64,000 bases of DNA from Stenotrophomonas sp. 610A2 (GCF_030549615.1 NZ_CP130832.1:4538001-4602000), one strand, 5' to 3'. Shown: positions 34,253-43,984, counted from the stretch's first letter. Program-made: numbers and translations. The notes: a model not told the origin generated them from the sequence alone.

Positions 34253-35979
34253 TGGCTTGGCTCCCGCTTGCGTTGATTGCATTGGCCGTGGTGTTGGGCA
34301 GTCTGCGCTTCGCGCTATCGCCACGACCTTCCGCACCGCGTCTTGCCGCGTTTTTGTTGCTGCAGCTTGCAGCCGGGATGTTGCTCTATTTCACATTGCA
34401 GCCACCATCGCGTCCCGGACACGCTGGAACGCTGGTTGTAGCCACGGCAGGGGCTGGTGCCGCTGACCTGGCTGCCGTGCCCGCGGCGGCCTATGTGCGC
34501 CTGCCCGAAGCGACGACCTTGCTGTCAGCAGCAGCGGCGCCGGATCTTGCAACCGCATTGCGCCAGCATCCCGGCACGCGCGAGCTGGTGATCGTCGGCC
34601 AAGGCCTGCCTGCACGTGATCGTGATATCGCGCTGCCGCCGCTGCGTTTCCTGCCCGGCCCTGCACCACGGGGGCTGGTGGAGTTGCAGGCGCCGCCGTT
34701 GCTCGCGCCGGGTGCGGCCTTTACCGTGCACAGCCGCGTGCAGGGCCTGTCTGATGCCCGCGTCGAACTGCTGGACCCTGCCGCTCATCGTGTCGATATC
34801 AGTGCTGTTGACGCAGCAGGCCGTACGAACCTGCGTGCCAGCGCCCGCGAGCCCGGCGACGTGGTCTTTACGCTGCGCGTGTTGGATGCCGGCGGCAAGA
34901 TACTGGACCAACTTCCGGTACCCGTGCGTGTACGCGCAAGCACTGCGCCAAGCATCCGCGTGCTCGCCGGTGCACCTGGTCCTGAACTGAAGTACCTGCA
35001 GCGTTGGGGCAGCGATATCGGCGCAAAGCTGCAGACCAGCATGTTGATCGGTGGCGGCTTGCAGATGGGCGATGCGCCGGCCTCTCTCGATGCTGCCAGT
35101 CTCGCCCGCATGGACCTGCTGCTGCTCGATGAGCGCCGTCTTGCAGGCCTGTCATCCACGCAACGGGCAGCAATCACCGAAGCCGTACGCGGCGGATTGG
35201 GCGTACTGGTCCGCACCAGCGGCGCCCTGGATGCAAATGCGCGCCGCGCTTTGCACGAATGGGGACTGGAAACCCGCGGTGGTGACCAGACCCGGCCGGT
35301 CACTCTGCGCACTGTGAGCGACGCGGAGCAGAGCAAGGCCCCCCTCGCAGTCGAGCGCTTCAATCTGGAGTTCGACGGCACTGACGTTGTGCCTTTGTTG
35401 CGTGGCGTAGATGGCACTGCGATAGGCGGCTGGCGTGCGCTCGGGCTGGGTCGGGTTGGCGTGCTGCCGATCACCGACAGCTATGCGCTGGTGCTGGCTG
35501 GCCATGCTGACGTCCACGCCGAGCTATGGAACGCCGCCTTGGCGAGCGTGGCCCGGTCACTTCCTGGCTCACCAACCCTGCAATTGCCTGCGTGGGCCTG
35601 GAGTGGCGAACGCGTCGGCCTTTGCGGACTGACCACTCCCGCGCAGATGGTCGCCGAGGATGGCAGTCGTACCGAACTACTGCCCGATCCTTCCGCTGGC
35701 AACTGTGTTGCAGCTTGGCCACAGGTGGCCGGATGGCACCGCGTTGAAGCAGGCGAACAGCAACAGAGCATGCTGCTGCTGGATCCGGAGAAAGCAGTCG
35801 CATTGCATGCACAACAGATGCGCGATGCGACGTTTGCATTGAGCGGCAGTGCAGTGCGTACAACCCCACTGCCGATCCCGGGGCCGCGTTGGCCCTGGTT
35901 GCTGGGGTTCGTGCTGATCGCCTCCTTGCTTTGGTGGCTGGAGCGCAGGCGAACGGGTGGAGCGGCACCGCAAGACTGA
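34249..35979 (+). CDS. Membrane protein of the MoxR operon, BatD-like layout
   Basis: A 576-residue protein and the last gene of the operon. Two transmembrane helices open it (LPLALIALAVVLGSLRFAL, then LAAFLLLQLAAGMLLYFTL), a large beta-rich extracytoplasmic region follows, and a final helix (WPWLLGFVLIASLLWWL, about 548-564) precedes a short basic tail. No catalytic motif is visible. A GGGLGVLVRTSGALDANARR segment near 320 resembles glutamine-amidotransferase-like folds found in related membrane proteins, but this is weak. It overlaps the upstream gene by ATGA. Confidence 0.72.
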   Translation: MMAWLPLALIALAVVLGSLRFALSPRPSAPRLAAFLLLQLAAGMLLYFTLQPPSRPGHAGTLVVATAGAGAADLAAVPAAAYVRLPEATTLLSAAAAPDLATALRQHPGTRELVIVGQGLPARDRDIALPPLRFLPGPAPRGLVELQAPPLLAPGAAFTVHSRVQGLSDARVELLDPAAHRVDISAVDAAGRTNLRASAREPGDVVFTLRVLDAGGKILDQLPVPVRVRASTAPSIRVLAGAPGPELKYLQRWGSDIGAKLQTSMLIGGGLQMGDAPASLDAASLARMDLLLLDERRLAGLSSTQRAAITEAVRGGLGVLVRTSGALDANARRALHEWGLETRGGDQTRPVTLRTVSDAEQSKAPLAVERFNLEFDGTDVVPLLRGVDGTAIGGWRALGLGRVGVLPITDSYALVLAGHADVHAELWNAALASVARSLPGSPTLQLPAWAWSGERVGLCGLTTPAQMVAEDGSRTELLPDPSAGNCVAAWPQVAGWHRVEAGEQQQSMLLLDPEKAVALHAQQMRDATFALSGSAVRTTPLPIPGPRWPWLLGFVLIASLLWWLERRRTGGAAPQD

Positions 35980-36296
35980 AGTAATTGATGGCTTGGAAAG
36001 AGCAACATCAACAGCGCCCCCTTCCGCCCTTCAGGCACCTTCCCCCGCATGCGGGGGAAGGCAAGTCAGCAGCAGATAGTGCGTCGGGGCGCATGATCTG
36101 CCCCCTCCCTTTGCCGAAGGCAAGGGGAGGGTTGGGGAGGGGTGCCTTTCGCATTGGATTGCGGCCACACCTACGTGCAACCAATCCAGCAACACCTTGA
36201 ACCCCATCACTGATTGATCTTCCCCTTCACCCGCGAGCGGGCCCGCTGCGGTAGAACCACAACCGCAGGGGGTTCCAAGCTTTGGGGGTCCTACCG
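35980..36296. other. Intergenic region with palindromic repeats
   Basis: These 317 bases carry a CCTTCCCCCGC / GCGGGGGAAGG hairpin at about 36040-36062 and a CCCTCCCTTTGCC / GGCAAGGGGAGG hairpin at about 36101-36135. A promoter region for the amidase gene follows. No gene is evident. Confidence 0.6.
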
Positions 36297-38243
36297 ATGA
36301 TGCACCGTCATACCGCCGTGCTGCTGTCTGCCGTCATCACCAGTGCCGTGGTTGTTCCCGCACTTGCCCAAACCACGATCAAGGCACCTGTTGCCAACAA
36401 CGAACAGGTGCTGGACATGCAGTTGAAGATGGAAGAAGCACGTATGCTGCCCTTGCGGGCGATGTATCTGCGCTACTTCCAGCAAGCCTATCGACGCTAC
36501 CCCAGTATCCCGCGCGGCACGCTGGAGTCGTTGGCGTTTGTGCAGAGCCGCTGGTCGCCGCTGCAACCCGATGCGCCCGACCAGGATGAAGCGCATCTGC
36601 GCATGCCACCCGCATGGGGCGTGATGGGTTTGTATGCCGGTGGCGGCTTCGAGGATCAGGTTGGCGACGCAGCAAAGCTGCTTGGCGTATCCACAGCTGC
36701 CGTACGCAGCGACGCGGCCACCAATATTCTCGCTGCCGCTGCCTTGCTTGATGCGCAGATCCGCCAGGATCATCCCGGTGCCGGCACTGGCAGCGCACCG
36801 ACAGCTGAAGCGATCCGCCCCGCGCTGATGCGTTACGCCGGCTACGCACCTCGCGGCAGCAACCTGGCTGCACGCAGCGCCGTCGATGACTACGCCCGCA
36901 CCAGCTTCGCCTACGATGTGCTGCTGGCACAGGACCGCGGCGTCAATGATCGCGGCATCGTCGTTCCGGAGCGCGCGATCGCTTGGGAGCAGGCCTTCGA
37001 TGCACCGCAGCTGGTGACCTTGCGCGCGCCAATGGTGCGATTGGACATCAGCAAGGATCACGTTGAAACCGATACGTTCCGAATCGATCCCATCAGCGAA
37101 ACCCTGCAGGACCGCAGCACGGCTATCAGCGCCAGCACGGCTATGCCGTCACTGGATGCCAGCATCCAGAGCACCGACTACGGCCCCGCGATCTGGAGCG
37201 CCGCCTCATCCTCCAACTACGCAGCGTCGCGTTCCGCGGCGATCAGCGCGGTGACCATCCACACCACGCAAGGCAGTTATGCCGGCACCATCTCCTGGTT
37301 CAAGAATGCTTCCGCCCAGGTCAGCGCTCACTATGTGATCCGCTCTTCCGATGGCCAGGTAACGCAGATGGTCCGCAATGCCGACACCGCCTGGCACGTC
37401 GGCAGCCAGAACAGCTACACCCTCGGCATCGAGCACGAAGGCTATGTCGACAACAGCTCCTGGTATACCAATGCGATGTACGACGCTTCAGCAGCATTGG
37501 TACGCCACTTCTGCGCAACCTATAGCGCGATCAGCTGTACCAGCGCCTACAGTGGCGCGTCCAGCAGCGGCATCAACGTGTTGCCCACCAGCGTCAAGAT
37601 CAAGGGCCACCAGCACTACAGCGGGCAGACGCACACCGACCCCGGCATCAACTGGAACTGGTCAAAGTACTACGGCCTGCTGAATCCAGGCAGCGGCGGC
37701 GGTACCGGAACGATTACCTATCTGGATCGCTTCGAGAGCAGTGTTGACCATTTCGATACCAGCCCCAGCTATTCGGGAAGCACCACCGGTATCAGCACCG
37801 CATCCACGGCTGCACGTGATTGCACCACGCAGAAGAATGGAAGCTGCTCGCTGCGCGTGTTGCTGAAGGACAACACCGCGAGCACTGCCGATTGGGCAGT
37901 GCGCTTGTTGTCGGGTAGCGGTGCACCTGCCAGCAACACCGCATTGACACGTGCCAATGGGGTTGTTGGCTTCTGGGTGTGGAGTGGCGGCACCGGAACC
38001 ACGGTTGGCATTGGCATCGATGACAGCGATGGCACCGAGATATCAACCAGCAAGGCTGTCGCAGCCAACACCTGGACCTATGTATCGTGGGCCTTGAACG
38101 ATGCGGCGCAGTGGAACGCGTGGGTGAACGGTAACGGCGCGATCACCGGCAGCAGTGTCACGCTGGATGCGATCTGGTTGTATCACGCCAATACCGCGTA
38201 TGACCTCAATGTGTATATCGATGATGTGCAGGTAGCGAATTGA
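36297..38243 (+). CDS. Cell-wall hydrolase: transglycosylase-like domain plus N-acetylmuramoyl-L-alanine amidase
   Basis: A 648-residue exported protein with a signal peptide (MMHRHTAVLLSAVITSAVVVPALA). Residues about 40-220 resemble a lytic transglycosylase-like helical domain (IPRGTLESLAFVQSRW, then WGVMGLYAGGGF, and TNILAAAALLDAQI). Residues about 310-470 form a zinc amidase of the Amidase_2 type: the histidine in VTIHTTQGSY, a second in IEHEG, and HQHYSGQTHTDPG with the metal-binding His/Asp. The C-terminal 170 residues after a glycine-rich linker form a jelly-roll-like domain that may bind carbohydrate. I chose the ATG at 36297, where GGGGG lies just upstream. It could act in wall recycling, predation or lysis. 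The order of domains is clear, but activity of the first is inferred. Confidence 0.82.
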   Translation: MMHRHTAVLLSAVITSAVVVPALAQTTIKAPVANNEQVLDMQLKMEEARMLPLRAMYLRYFQQAYRRYPSIPRGTLESLAFVQSRWSPLQPDAPDQDEAHLRMPPAWGVMGLYAGGGFEDQVGDAAKLLGVSTAAVRSDAATNILAAAALLDAQIRQDHPGAGTGSAPTAEAIRPALMRYAGYAPRGSNLAARSAVDDYARTSFAYDVLLAQDRGVNDRGIVVPERAIAWEQAFDAPQLVTLRAPMVRLDISKDHVETDTFRIDPISETLQDRSTAISASTAMPSLDASIQSTDYGPAIWSAASSSNYAASRSAAISAVTIHTTQGSYAGTISWFKNASAQVSAHYVIRSSDGQVTQMVRNADTAWHVGSQNSYTLGIEHEGYVDNSSWYTNAMYDASAALVRHFCATYSAISCTSAYSGASSSGINVLPTSVKIKGHQHYSGQTHTDPGINWNWSKYYGLLNPGSGGGTGTITYLDRFESSVDHFDTSPSYSGSTTGISTASTAARDCTTQKNGSCSLRVLLKDNTASTADWAVRLLSGSGAPASNTALTRANGVVGFWVWSGGTGTTVGIGIDDSDGTEISTSKAVAANTWTYVSWALNDAAQWNAWVNGNGAITGSSVTLDAIWLYHANTAYDLNVYIDDVQVAN

Positions 38244-38319
38244 TCATTGCCTGGGTGCTGCTGTTCTAGCCCTTCTCGGGTTGGGATGAGGGGGCTTTTG
38301 ATCCTGCTGGTAAGGCCCC

Positions 38320-38470
38320 TGCCGAGCATGGCTCGGCACTACAGGAACTGCTTTGGCTTTGGCTTTGGCTTTAGCTTTAGCCCTTCTCCCGCGTGCGGGA
38401 GAAGGGTTGGGATGAGGGGAAGCTTTTGATCTTGCTGGTAACGCCCCTGCCGAGCATGGCTCGGCACTAC
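38320..38470. repeat. Two SMAG-like hairpins and flanking repeats
   Basis: TGCCGAGCATGGCTCGGCACTAC occurs at 38320-38342 and again at 38448-38470. Read on the other strand each begins GTAGTGCCGAGCC, the hallmark of SMAG elements in Stenotrophomonas. Between them are a run of CTTTGG/CTTTAG hexamers (about 38351-38378) and a CCTTCTCCCGC hairpin. Confidence 0.75.
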
Positions 38471-38480
38471 AGTTCCCCGT

Positions 38481-40400
38481 TTACTTGCGGGCGGTGAAGA
38501 TCGGCGTTAGGTAATCCGTGCTGCCTTCGATCCGCTCCAGCGTCGGGTAGCGCAGGCCACCGTGGTAATCGATGCTCAGCGTGCGGTACACGTCCATTTC
38601 CTTTACCAGCAGTCGTACCGGTTGCTTGCTGTCCTTGGCCGCACGTACCGCTTCCTCCAACTCGTCGGCACTGTATTGCAGGTCGTTCACTGCCAACACC
38701 TGCATGCCGGTGCCAACACCTGCATTGAACGCAGCGCTGTCCCAACGCACTTCATTGACGTAACCGGCCGGGCTCAAGGAGACACCCAACGAGTAGATGA
38801 AATTGGCGCCACGGCCCTTCATCGTCGACTTGAAGTAGGCGCTGGGCTTGTCCTTGTAGACCAGCTTCCAACCCGCCGCTTCAATGCCACCAACAAGCCC
38901 GGTCCTGCGCTCCAGGCGATCACGCAGGAACTGCGACCAGTCACCAGTCGGCTGCACTTGTTCCAGGGTCGCGGCGACATCGTCATAGGTGTAGGTGTCG
39001 GGACGTTCCCATTGGCCATCGTTCTGGCCGAAGAAAGCCTTGGCGAAATCGTCCAGGCTGCGCTTGCCACCGCTGAGCGTGCGCAGGCGCACGTCGGCTT
39101 CCAGCCACAGCATCTGCCCGCCCTGGTAGTAATCCTCGCTCATCTGGTAGCCGCGATAGGGCTTGGGCTTGCGCCGCGCGATCACCGGATCATTGGTGGT
39201 ATCACCAAGTGAACGCCATTCCAGACCGGCGCGGTTATCGGCGTAGGTCGCCGCCACGATCGCCAAGGCTTCGCGCGAGGCGTCCTGCGGACGGATGCCA
39301 GCGCGCGCGGTCAGCACATTGCCCCAGTACTGGGTCTGTCCTTCGTACACCCACAGCAGGCTGCCCTGCATCGGCACGTTGTAGTTCAAGGTGGCCAGGT
39401 CAGCCGGGCGGCGGTACTTGCCGTCCCAGGAGTGGGTGTATTCATGGCCGAGCAGATCGCTGCTGCCGACCTTGGCATCCCAGCCACTGAAGTAATCGCG
39501 GTCCTCGCTGTTCTCGCTGGAGCGCTGGTGTTCAAGACCAATGCCACCGAGCTGGTTGGTCACCGCGAACAGGAAGTCGTAGTGATCGTAATGCTCGGCG
39601 CCGAACAGCTTGCGCGCCTGCGTCACCAGCGCGCGGTGCTGCTCGATGTGCTCGGGCTTGGCTTCAAGGTCCTTTGCGCGGTCGGCAAACACGTTCAAAC
39701 GCACCGGGCGGGTGCCGGCCGGCGCCAGATCGAACGTGCGATGGTAGCGGCCGGCGAACACCGGCGAGTCGACCAGGATTTCCAGGTTGGTCGGCGCATA
39801 GGTGACGGTGTCGCCATTGCGACTGGCTACCGTCAGCGCACTGGCCGCCTCCCAGCCCTGCGGGTAGCGCGCACTGGCCTGGTAGGTGATGGCATGCGCG
39901 GCGTGACCGGCCGGATACAGCAGCATCGCGTTCCATTGCAGGTTGAGCATGTTTGGTGTCATCACCGTGCGGCCCTGGGCCGAGTCGGTGGGACTGAGGA
40001 ACTGGAAGTCCATGCGCAGTTCGGTGACGCCCTCGGGCACCTGCACGTTGAAGGTATAGACATCGAGCGGATCGCGTACCCACTCCAGGCGCTGACCGTT
40101 GCCGTTGATGATCAACCCGGCCAGCTTCTCGATCTGGCCACTGGGCGAGTGATTGCCCGGCAACCAGGCCGGGTAGTGGAAACGCTGCAGGCCCGGCTGC
40201 ACCGGCACTGTCTGCCGCACCTTGAACACGCGCTGGCCCAGATCGGTCGCATCGACCTCAAGCCGGATGGTGCCCGGGTATGCCGCCTCGCTGATTTTGA
40301 CGCCGCGTGCGTCCACGTCCGGCACCTCCGGCGCCGCGTTGGCCAAGCCCATGGCGGCCATCAGGGCCAACCCCAGCACTGCAGGACGGAACACATGCAT
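38481..40400 (-). CDS. M61-family metallopeptidase with PDZ domain (paralogue 2)
   Basis: A 639-residue exported M61 peptidase with a signal peptide (MHVFRPAVLGLALMAAMGLANA). The zinc site is HEYTH in LLGHEYTHSWDGKYRRP (about residue 324), followed by QGSLLWVYEGQTQYWGNVL with the glutamate ligand. A PDZ-like C-terminal region includes NDLQYSADELEEAVRAAKDS. It matches the paralogue at 18463-20364 along its length but differs in many residues, so the duplication is old. The ATG at 40400 has GAGAGG 6 bases upstream. It probably degrades periplasmic peptides with an N-terminal small residue. Confidence 0.91.
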   Translation of the reverse strand: MHVFRPAVLGLALMAAMGLANAAPEVPDVDARGVKISEAAYPGTIRLEVDATDLGQRVFKVRQTVPVQPGLQRFHYPAWLPGNHSPSGQIEKLAGLIINGNGQRLEWVRDPLDVYTFNVQVPEGVTELRMDFQFLSPTDSAQGRTVMTPNMLNLQWNAMLLYPAGHAAHAITYQASARYPQGWEAASALTVASRNGDTVTYAPTNLEILVDSPVFAGRYHRTFDLAPAGTRPVRLNVFADRAKDLEAKPEHIEQHRALVTQARKLFGAEHYDHYDFLFAVTNQLGGIGLEHQRSSENSEDRDYFSGWDAKVGSSDLLGHEYTHSWDGKYRRPADLATLNYNVPMQGSLLWVYEGQTQYWGNVLTARAGIRPQDASREALAIVAATYADNRAGLEWRSLGDTTNDPVIARRKPKPYRGYQMSEDYYQGGQMLWLEADVRLRTLSGGKRSLDDFAKAFFGQNDGQWERPDTYTYDDVAATLEQVQPTGDWSQFLRDRLERRTGLVGGIEAAGWKLVYKDKPSAYFKSTMKGRGANFIYSLGVSLSPAGYVNEVRWDSAAFNAGVGTGMQVLAVNDLQYSADELEEAVRAAKDSKQPVRLLVKEMDVYRTLSIDYHGGLRYPTLERIEGSTDYLTPIFTARK

Positions 40401-40704
40401 CAGCAACCTCTCGTATGTCTGAGAAGACCATGATGCGACAAGCCCGACCGGCATGACACGGGCCGATGGTCATCTGCAGATCATCGGTAGTGCCGAGCCA
40501 TGCTCGGCAGGGGCCTCATGCACCAACCAATGATCACCAGATTGCCCGGCTTTTTAGGAGCGGCGTAAACCGCGAAGCCACGAATGCCTGCAAGCTGGGC
40601 ATTCGTGGCTATTGCTATTCGGCCGGGTTGGATCTGGCTGTCTGCTGCTTCGGTGGGATTCCTGGCTTCGCGGCTTACGCCGCTCCTACAAACAAAGCGC
40701 GGGC
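40401..40704. other. Intergenic region with SMAG-like hairpin and palindromic element
   Basis: These 304 bases hold a SMAG-like hairpin that begins GTAGTGCCGAGCC (40487-40514) and a complete palindromic element (40555-40690), both listed separately in this annotation or its notes. No gene is evident. Confidence 0.65.
40555..40690. repeat. Palindromic element, about 136 bp (GGAGCGGCGTAA type)
   Basis: The left arm 40555-40580 pairs with the right arm 40663-40688 over 26 bases with one mismatch. The core also contains an internal inverted repeat (GCCACGAATGCC and GGCATTCGTGGC around 40577-40610). The family recurs at 51275-51374 and inside the coding sequence at 57759-57897. Confidence 0.8.
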
Positions 40705-41877
40705 TTACGTGCGAACGAATATCTCCACGCGACGATTCAACTGCCTGCCGCCCGGGTTGTCCTTGCCATCCACCTCATTGGGCGCAACCGGCTGCGATTC
40801 ACCATAGCCATGTGCTGCCGCGTCGGTGGCACTGCCGCGCTCGCGCAATGCGGCCAGCACGGCCTGGGCACGGCGCTCGGAAAGATCCTGGTTGTAGTCG
40901 TCGCTGCCCTTGGAGTCGGTATGGCCGCGGATCTCCATCGCGCTGGATGGCACCTTGCCCAGCGCCGTCGCCAGCACATCCAACACCTTGCCTGCATCAG
41001 GACGAATCACGTCCTTGTCGAAATCGAACAGCACCTTGTCGTTGAGGGTGATCACATAGCCACATGGCGCGCCCGATGGCTTGAACTTGTCCAGCAGCGG
41101 GAATTTGCCGGCCGGCGGCAATGGCGGCAGCGGTGCCATCTTCACTTCACGCGGGACCGCGCCGATGGTGCCGGTGCCGTCGCCGCGGTTCTCGACGATG
41201 CCTTCAGGGCCGCCGATCCATTTGCCTGAACCGTCAGCGTTGATCTCGATGTTGCCATCGCTGCCAACCCAGCTGCCCGAACCGTCGCCATGGTTCTCGA
41301 TGCTGCCGAAGCCACCTACCCAACTGCCGGCACCCTTGCCGTCCAGTTCGATGGTGCCGTGCGCACCCACAAAGGTGCCGGAGCCATCGGCATTCACCTC
41401 GAAGGTGCCGGCCTCGTTGACCACGCTGCCGCTGCCATCCGGCTTCACCTCCACCACGCCATCGCCGGTCACCGCCTGGCCACTGCCATCGGCACCGATG
41501 TTGAACACGCCATGGCCGCCGACGCGTTCCAGATTGCCTTGCGCATCGACATTGGTGAAGCCGCTTTCATTGACCAGCCCACCATCGGTGGCGCAGTTTG
41601 CAGGGCGTACCGTGATGCCTGAAAGCGGATCGATCAACGACTGCATCGACTGCTCAAGACGCTTCTGCGCCGGGCCGCTGCCGATGATGCTGGGCACCAC
41701 GATGGTCGGTATCACCGGAAATTCAATGCTGCCTGCAGTCAGCACTTCCGCGCTGGACTGCGTTGCTGCAGGGGCCGCTGCAGGCGCGGCAGCAGGCGTT
41801 TGATCGGCAGGTGCGTCGCGCCCGCAGGCGGCGACAAGAACGCTGAGACAAGCCAGTGACAGGACAGCAACACGCAT
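40705..41877 (-). CDS. OmpA-family lipoprotein with internal glycine/aspartate repeats
   Basis: A 390-residue lipoprotein. The signal ends in the lipobox LVAAC, with Cys18 the likely lipidated residue. A proline/alanine linker follows. Residues about 110-235 contain about seven imperfect 17-18-residue repeats of the form DGSGxxVGxxGxIExxxDG, predicted short beta strands. The C-terminal OmpA domain (about 265-390) has the peptidoglycan-binding core LFDFDKDVIRPDAGKVLD and IRGHTDSKGSDDYNQDLSERRAQAV, ending in NRRVEIFV. It should anchor the outer membrane to peptidoglycan. The repeat block between lipid and OmpA parts is unusual, and its role is unknown. Confidence 0.88.
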   Translation of the reverse strand: MRVAVLSLACLSVLVAACGRDAPADQTPAAAPAAAPAATQSSAEVLTAGSIEFPVIPTIVVPSIIGSGPAQKRLEQSMQSLIDPLSGITVRPANCATDGGLVNESGFTNVDAQGNLERVGGHGVFNIGADGSGQAVTGDGVVEVKPDGSGSVVNEAGTFEVNADGSGTFVGAHGTIELDGKGAGSWVGGFGSIENHGDGSGSWVGSDGNIEINADGSGKWIGGPEGIVENRGDGTGTIGAVPREVKMAPLPPLPPAGKFPLLDKFKPSGAPCGYVITLNDKVLFDFDKDVIRPDAGKVLDVLATALGKVPSSAMEIRGHTDSKGSDDYNQDLSERRAQAVLAALRERGSATDAAAHGYGESQPVAPNEVDGKDNPGGRQLNRRVEIFVRT

Positions 41878-41962
41878 GCAGCAACTCCATTTGTGCGGGA
41901 GCAGGCATTGTTGCCAAGGCGCCGTTCAATTTCCGTGACCGCGTTGGACGAGTGCGTGTCTA

Positions 41963-42868
41963 TCAGCACTCATCCAAGGCAGCGAACGAGCTTGCAAGGT
42001 GATCGATGAACAAACGCACCGACGGCAGCAAGCCTCGCCTGGAAGGAAACACCGCATGGATGATTTCCTTTGGCGGTGCCCAGTCCGGCGCGACATTGAC
42101 CAGTTCCCCGGCCTCCAGGGCTTCACGCACGATCATCGTCGGCAGCTGCGCCACCCCAACACCGGCCAATGCCGCCGCCCGCAACGCTGTCATGCCGCGG
42201 GTGATCAGGCGCGGCTGATGCGGTACTTCGGCGGTCGCGCCATCGGGGCCGATCAGGCGCCAGACGTGTTCGCCCTGCGGCACACCAAGCGCGACGCTGG
42301 GCAGCAGGTGCAGATCCGCGGGTCCATGCGAATGCCCATGCGTCTGCAGCAATGAAGGGGCCGCCACCAGGCACTGGGTACGTTCGCCCAATACCTTCAG
42401 CACCAGCTCGCTGTCCTCCAACGGTGGCGGGCGCACGCGGATGGCGACATCCACGCCTTCGGCGATGACGTCGACGCGGCGGTTGGTGGCATCCAGGTGC
42501 ACTTCCACATCCGGGCAGTGCGCCATGAACTCGGCCACCATCGCCGCCACCCGGAAATCCAGCAGCATGGTCGGGCAGCTGACCCGCACCACACCGCGCG
42601 GCTGCGAACGGGTCAGTTCAATGGATTCGGCCGCAGCCTCGGCCTCCACCAGCATCGCCCGGCAGTGCGCGTAGAAGGTCTGGCCGACCTCGGTGACCGA
42701 AAAGTGGCGGGTGGAACGCTGGATCAGGCGTACGCCCAGCCGCTCTTCCAGCAGCGCTATACGCCGGCTCAACTTGGATTTGGGCTCGCCCAGCGCGCGC
42801 CCGGCCGGGGCAAAGCCGCCGTGCTCGACCACCTTGGCAAAGTAGTAGAGGTCGTTCAGGTCCTGCAT
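41963..42868 (-). CDS. LysR-family transcriptional regulator
   Basis: A 301-residue LysR regulator. The N-terminal winged helix (MQDLNDLYYFAKVVEHGGFAPAGRALGEPKSKLSRRIALLEERLG) is complete, and the effector domain follows. I chose the ATG at 42868, where the conserved helix starts. An upstream GTG at 42889 would add seven residues. It is divergent from the pirin gene with 124 bases between, the arrangement typical of a LysR regulator and its target, so pirin expression is probably under its control. Confidence 0.9.
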   Translation of the reverse strand: MQDLNDLYYFAKVVEHGGFAPAGRALGEPKSKLSRRIALLEERLGVRLIQRSTRHFSVTEVGQTFYAHCRAMLVEAEAAAESIELTRSQPRGVVRVSCPTMLLDFRVAAMVAEFMAHCPDVEVHLDATNRRVDVIAEGVDVAIRVRPPPLEDSELVLKVLGERTQCLVAAPSLLQTHGHSHGPADLHLLPSVALGVPQGEHVWRLIGPDGATAEVPHQPRLITRGMTALRAAALAGVGVAQLPTMIVREALEAGELVNVAPDWAPPKEIIHAVFPSRRGLLPSVRLFIDHLASSFAALDEC

Positions 42869-42992
42869 CGCGGCTCCAGTGTTCACCAAATAGGACTATC
42901 AGACCACTTTTTACCGTCTACCGGGGTTATCGTCCCAAATCTAATCTTCACTCCAACGCCGGCGCACACCGCGCCGCCCAAGGAGCAGACAG

Positions 42993-43859
42993 ATGAAGAA
43001 GATCAGTGGCCTGTACAGCGCGCCCCGCCCGCATTGGGTCGGTGATGGCTTCCCGGTCCGTTCGTTGTTTTCGTACAACACCCATGGACGCCAGCTCAGT
43101 CCGTTCCTGTTGCTGGACCATGCAGGCCCGGCCGAGTTCGAGCCGGCGCAGACCCCACGCGGCGTCGGCCAGCATCCACACCGCGGTTTCGAGACCGTCA
43201 CCATCGTCTATGACGGTGAAGTGGCGCACCGCGACTCCACCGGCGCCGGTGGCGAGATCGGCCCGGGTGACGTGCAGTGGATGACCGCTGCCTCCGGCAT
43301 CCTGCATGAGGAGTTCCATTCCGAAGCCTTCACCCAGCGTGGCGGCAAGCTGGAAATGGTGCAGTTATGGGTCAACCTGCCGGCCAAGGACAAGATGTCC
43401 ACGCCGGGCTACCAGAACATCAGCAATGCCGACATCCCGGTGGTGCCGCTGGCCGATGGTGCCGGTACGGTGCGGGTGATCGCCGGTGAGTTCGGCGGCC
43501 AGCGCGGCCCGGCCCGCACGCATACGCCGATGGACGTGTGGGATATGCGCCTGTTGCGTGACCAGCACACCACCCTGCAGTTCGCGCAGGGCCACACCGT
43601 GGCGATGGTGATCCTGCACGGCACCGTGCTGCTCAACGGCAGCCAGGTCGCCCGTGAAGGCCAGCTGGTGCTGTTCGACCGGCAGGCCGGCGAAGTGCAG
43701 CTGGAAGCCAATGCCGACGCCACCGTGCTGGTGCTGGCCGGTGAACCGATCGACGAACCCATCGCCGGCTACGGCCCGTTCGTGATGAACACCCAGGAAG
43801 AAATCCGTCAGGCGATGGACGACTTCAACGCCGGCCGCTTCGGCCAGATCGCAGCGTAA
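42993..43859 (+). CDS. Pirin family protein
   Basis: A 288-residue pirin of the bicupin fold. The metal-binding N-terminal cupin shows HPHRGFETVTIVYDGEVAHRD (about 52-73) and the glutamate in GILHEEFHSE (about 104-113), the usual three-His-one-Glu iron site. Bacterial pirins have been linked to quercetinase activity and redox sensing, and the role here is open. AAGGAG lies 8 bases before the ATG. It starts a plus-strand series with two isochorismatase-family genes, separated by repeats. Confidence 0.93.
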   Translation: MKKISGLYSAPRPHWVGDGFPVRSLFSYNTHGRQLSPFLLLDHAGPAEFEPAQTPRGVGQHPHRGFETVTIVYDGEVAHRDSTGAGGEIGPGDVQWMTAASGILHEEFHSEAFTQRGGKLEMVQLWVNLPAKDKMSTPGYQNISNADIPVVPLADGAGTVRVIAGEFGGQRGPARTHTPMDVWDMRLLRDQHTTLQFAQGHTVAMVILHGTVLLNGSQVAREGQLVLFDRQAGEVQLEANADATVLVLAGEPIDEPIAGYGPFVMNTQEEIRQAMDDFNAGRFGQIAA

Positions 43860-43861
43860 TG

Positions 43862-43984
43862 CTCAAGCCCCTCTCCCGTAAGCGGGGTGAGAGGGGCAGC
43901 TTGCGAACCATCGGTTCGCTGCCCATCGAACGCCCTTGCGCCAGCGCAAGGGCAGGGGCGCGGAGCGGGGGTTGGGGTGAGGGC
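43862..43984. repeat. Palindromic intergenic repeats
   Basis: A CCCCTCTCCCG hairpin at about 43867-43892 and a CCCTTGCGCCAGCGCAAGGG hairpin at about 43931-43950 lie between the pirin and hydrolase genes, ending GTTGGGGTGAGGG. They belong to the dispersed families of this window. Confidence 0.6.
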
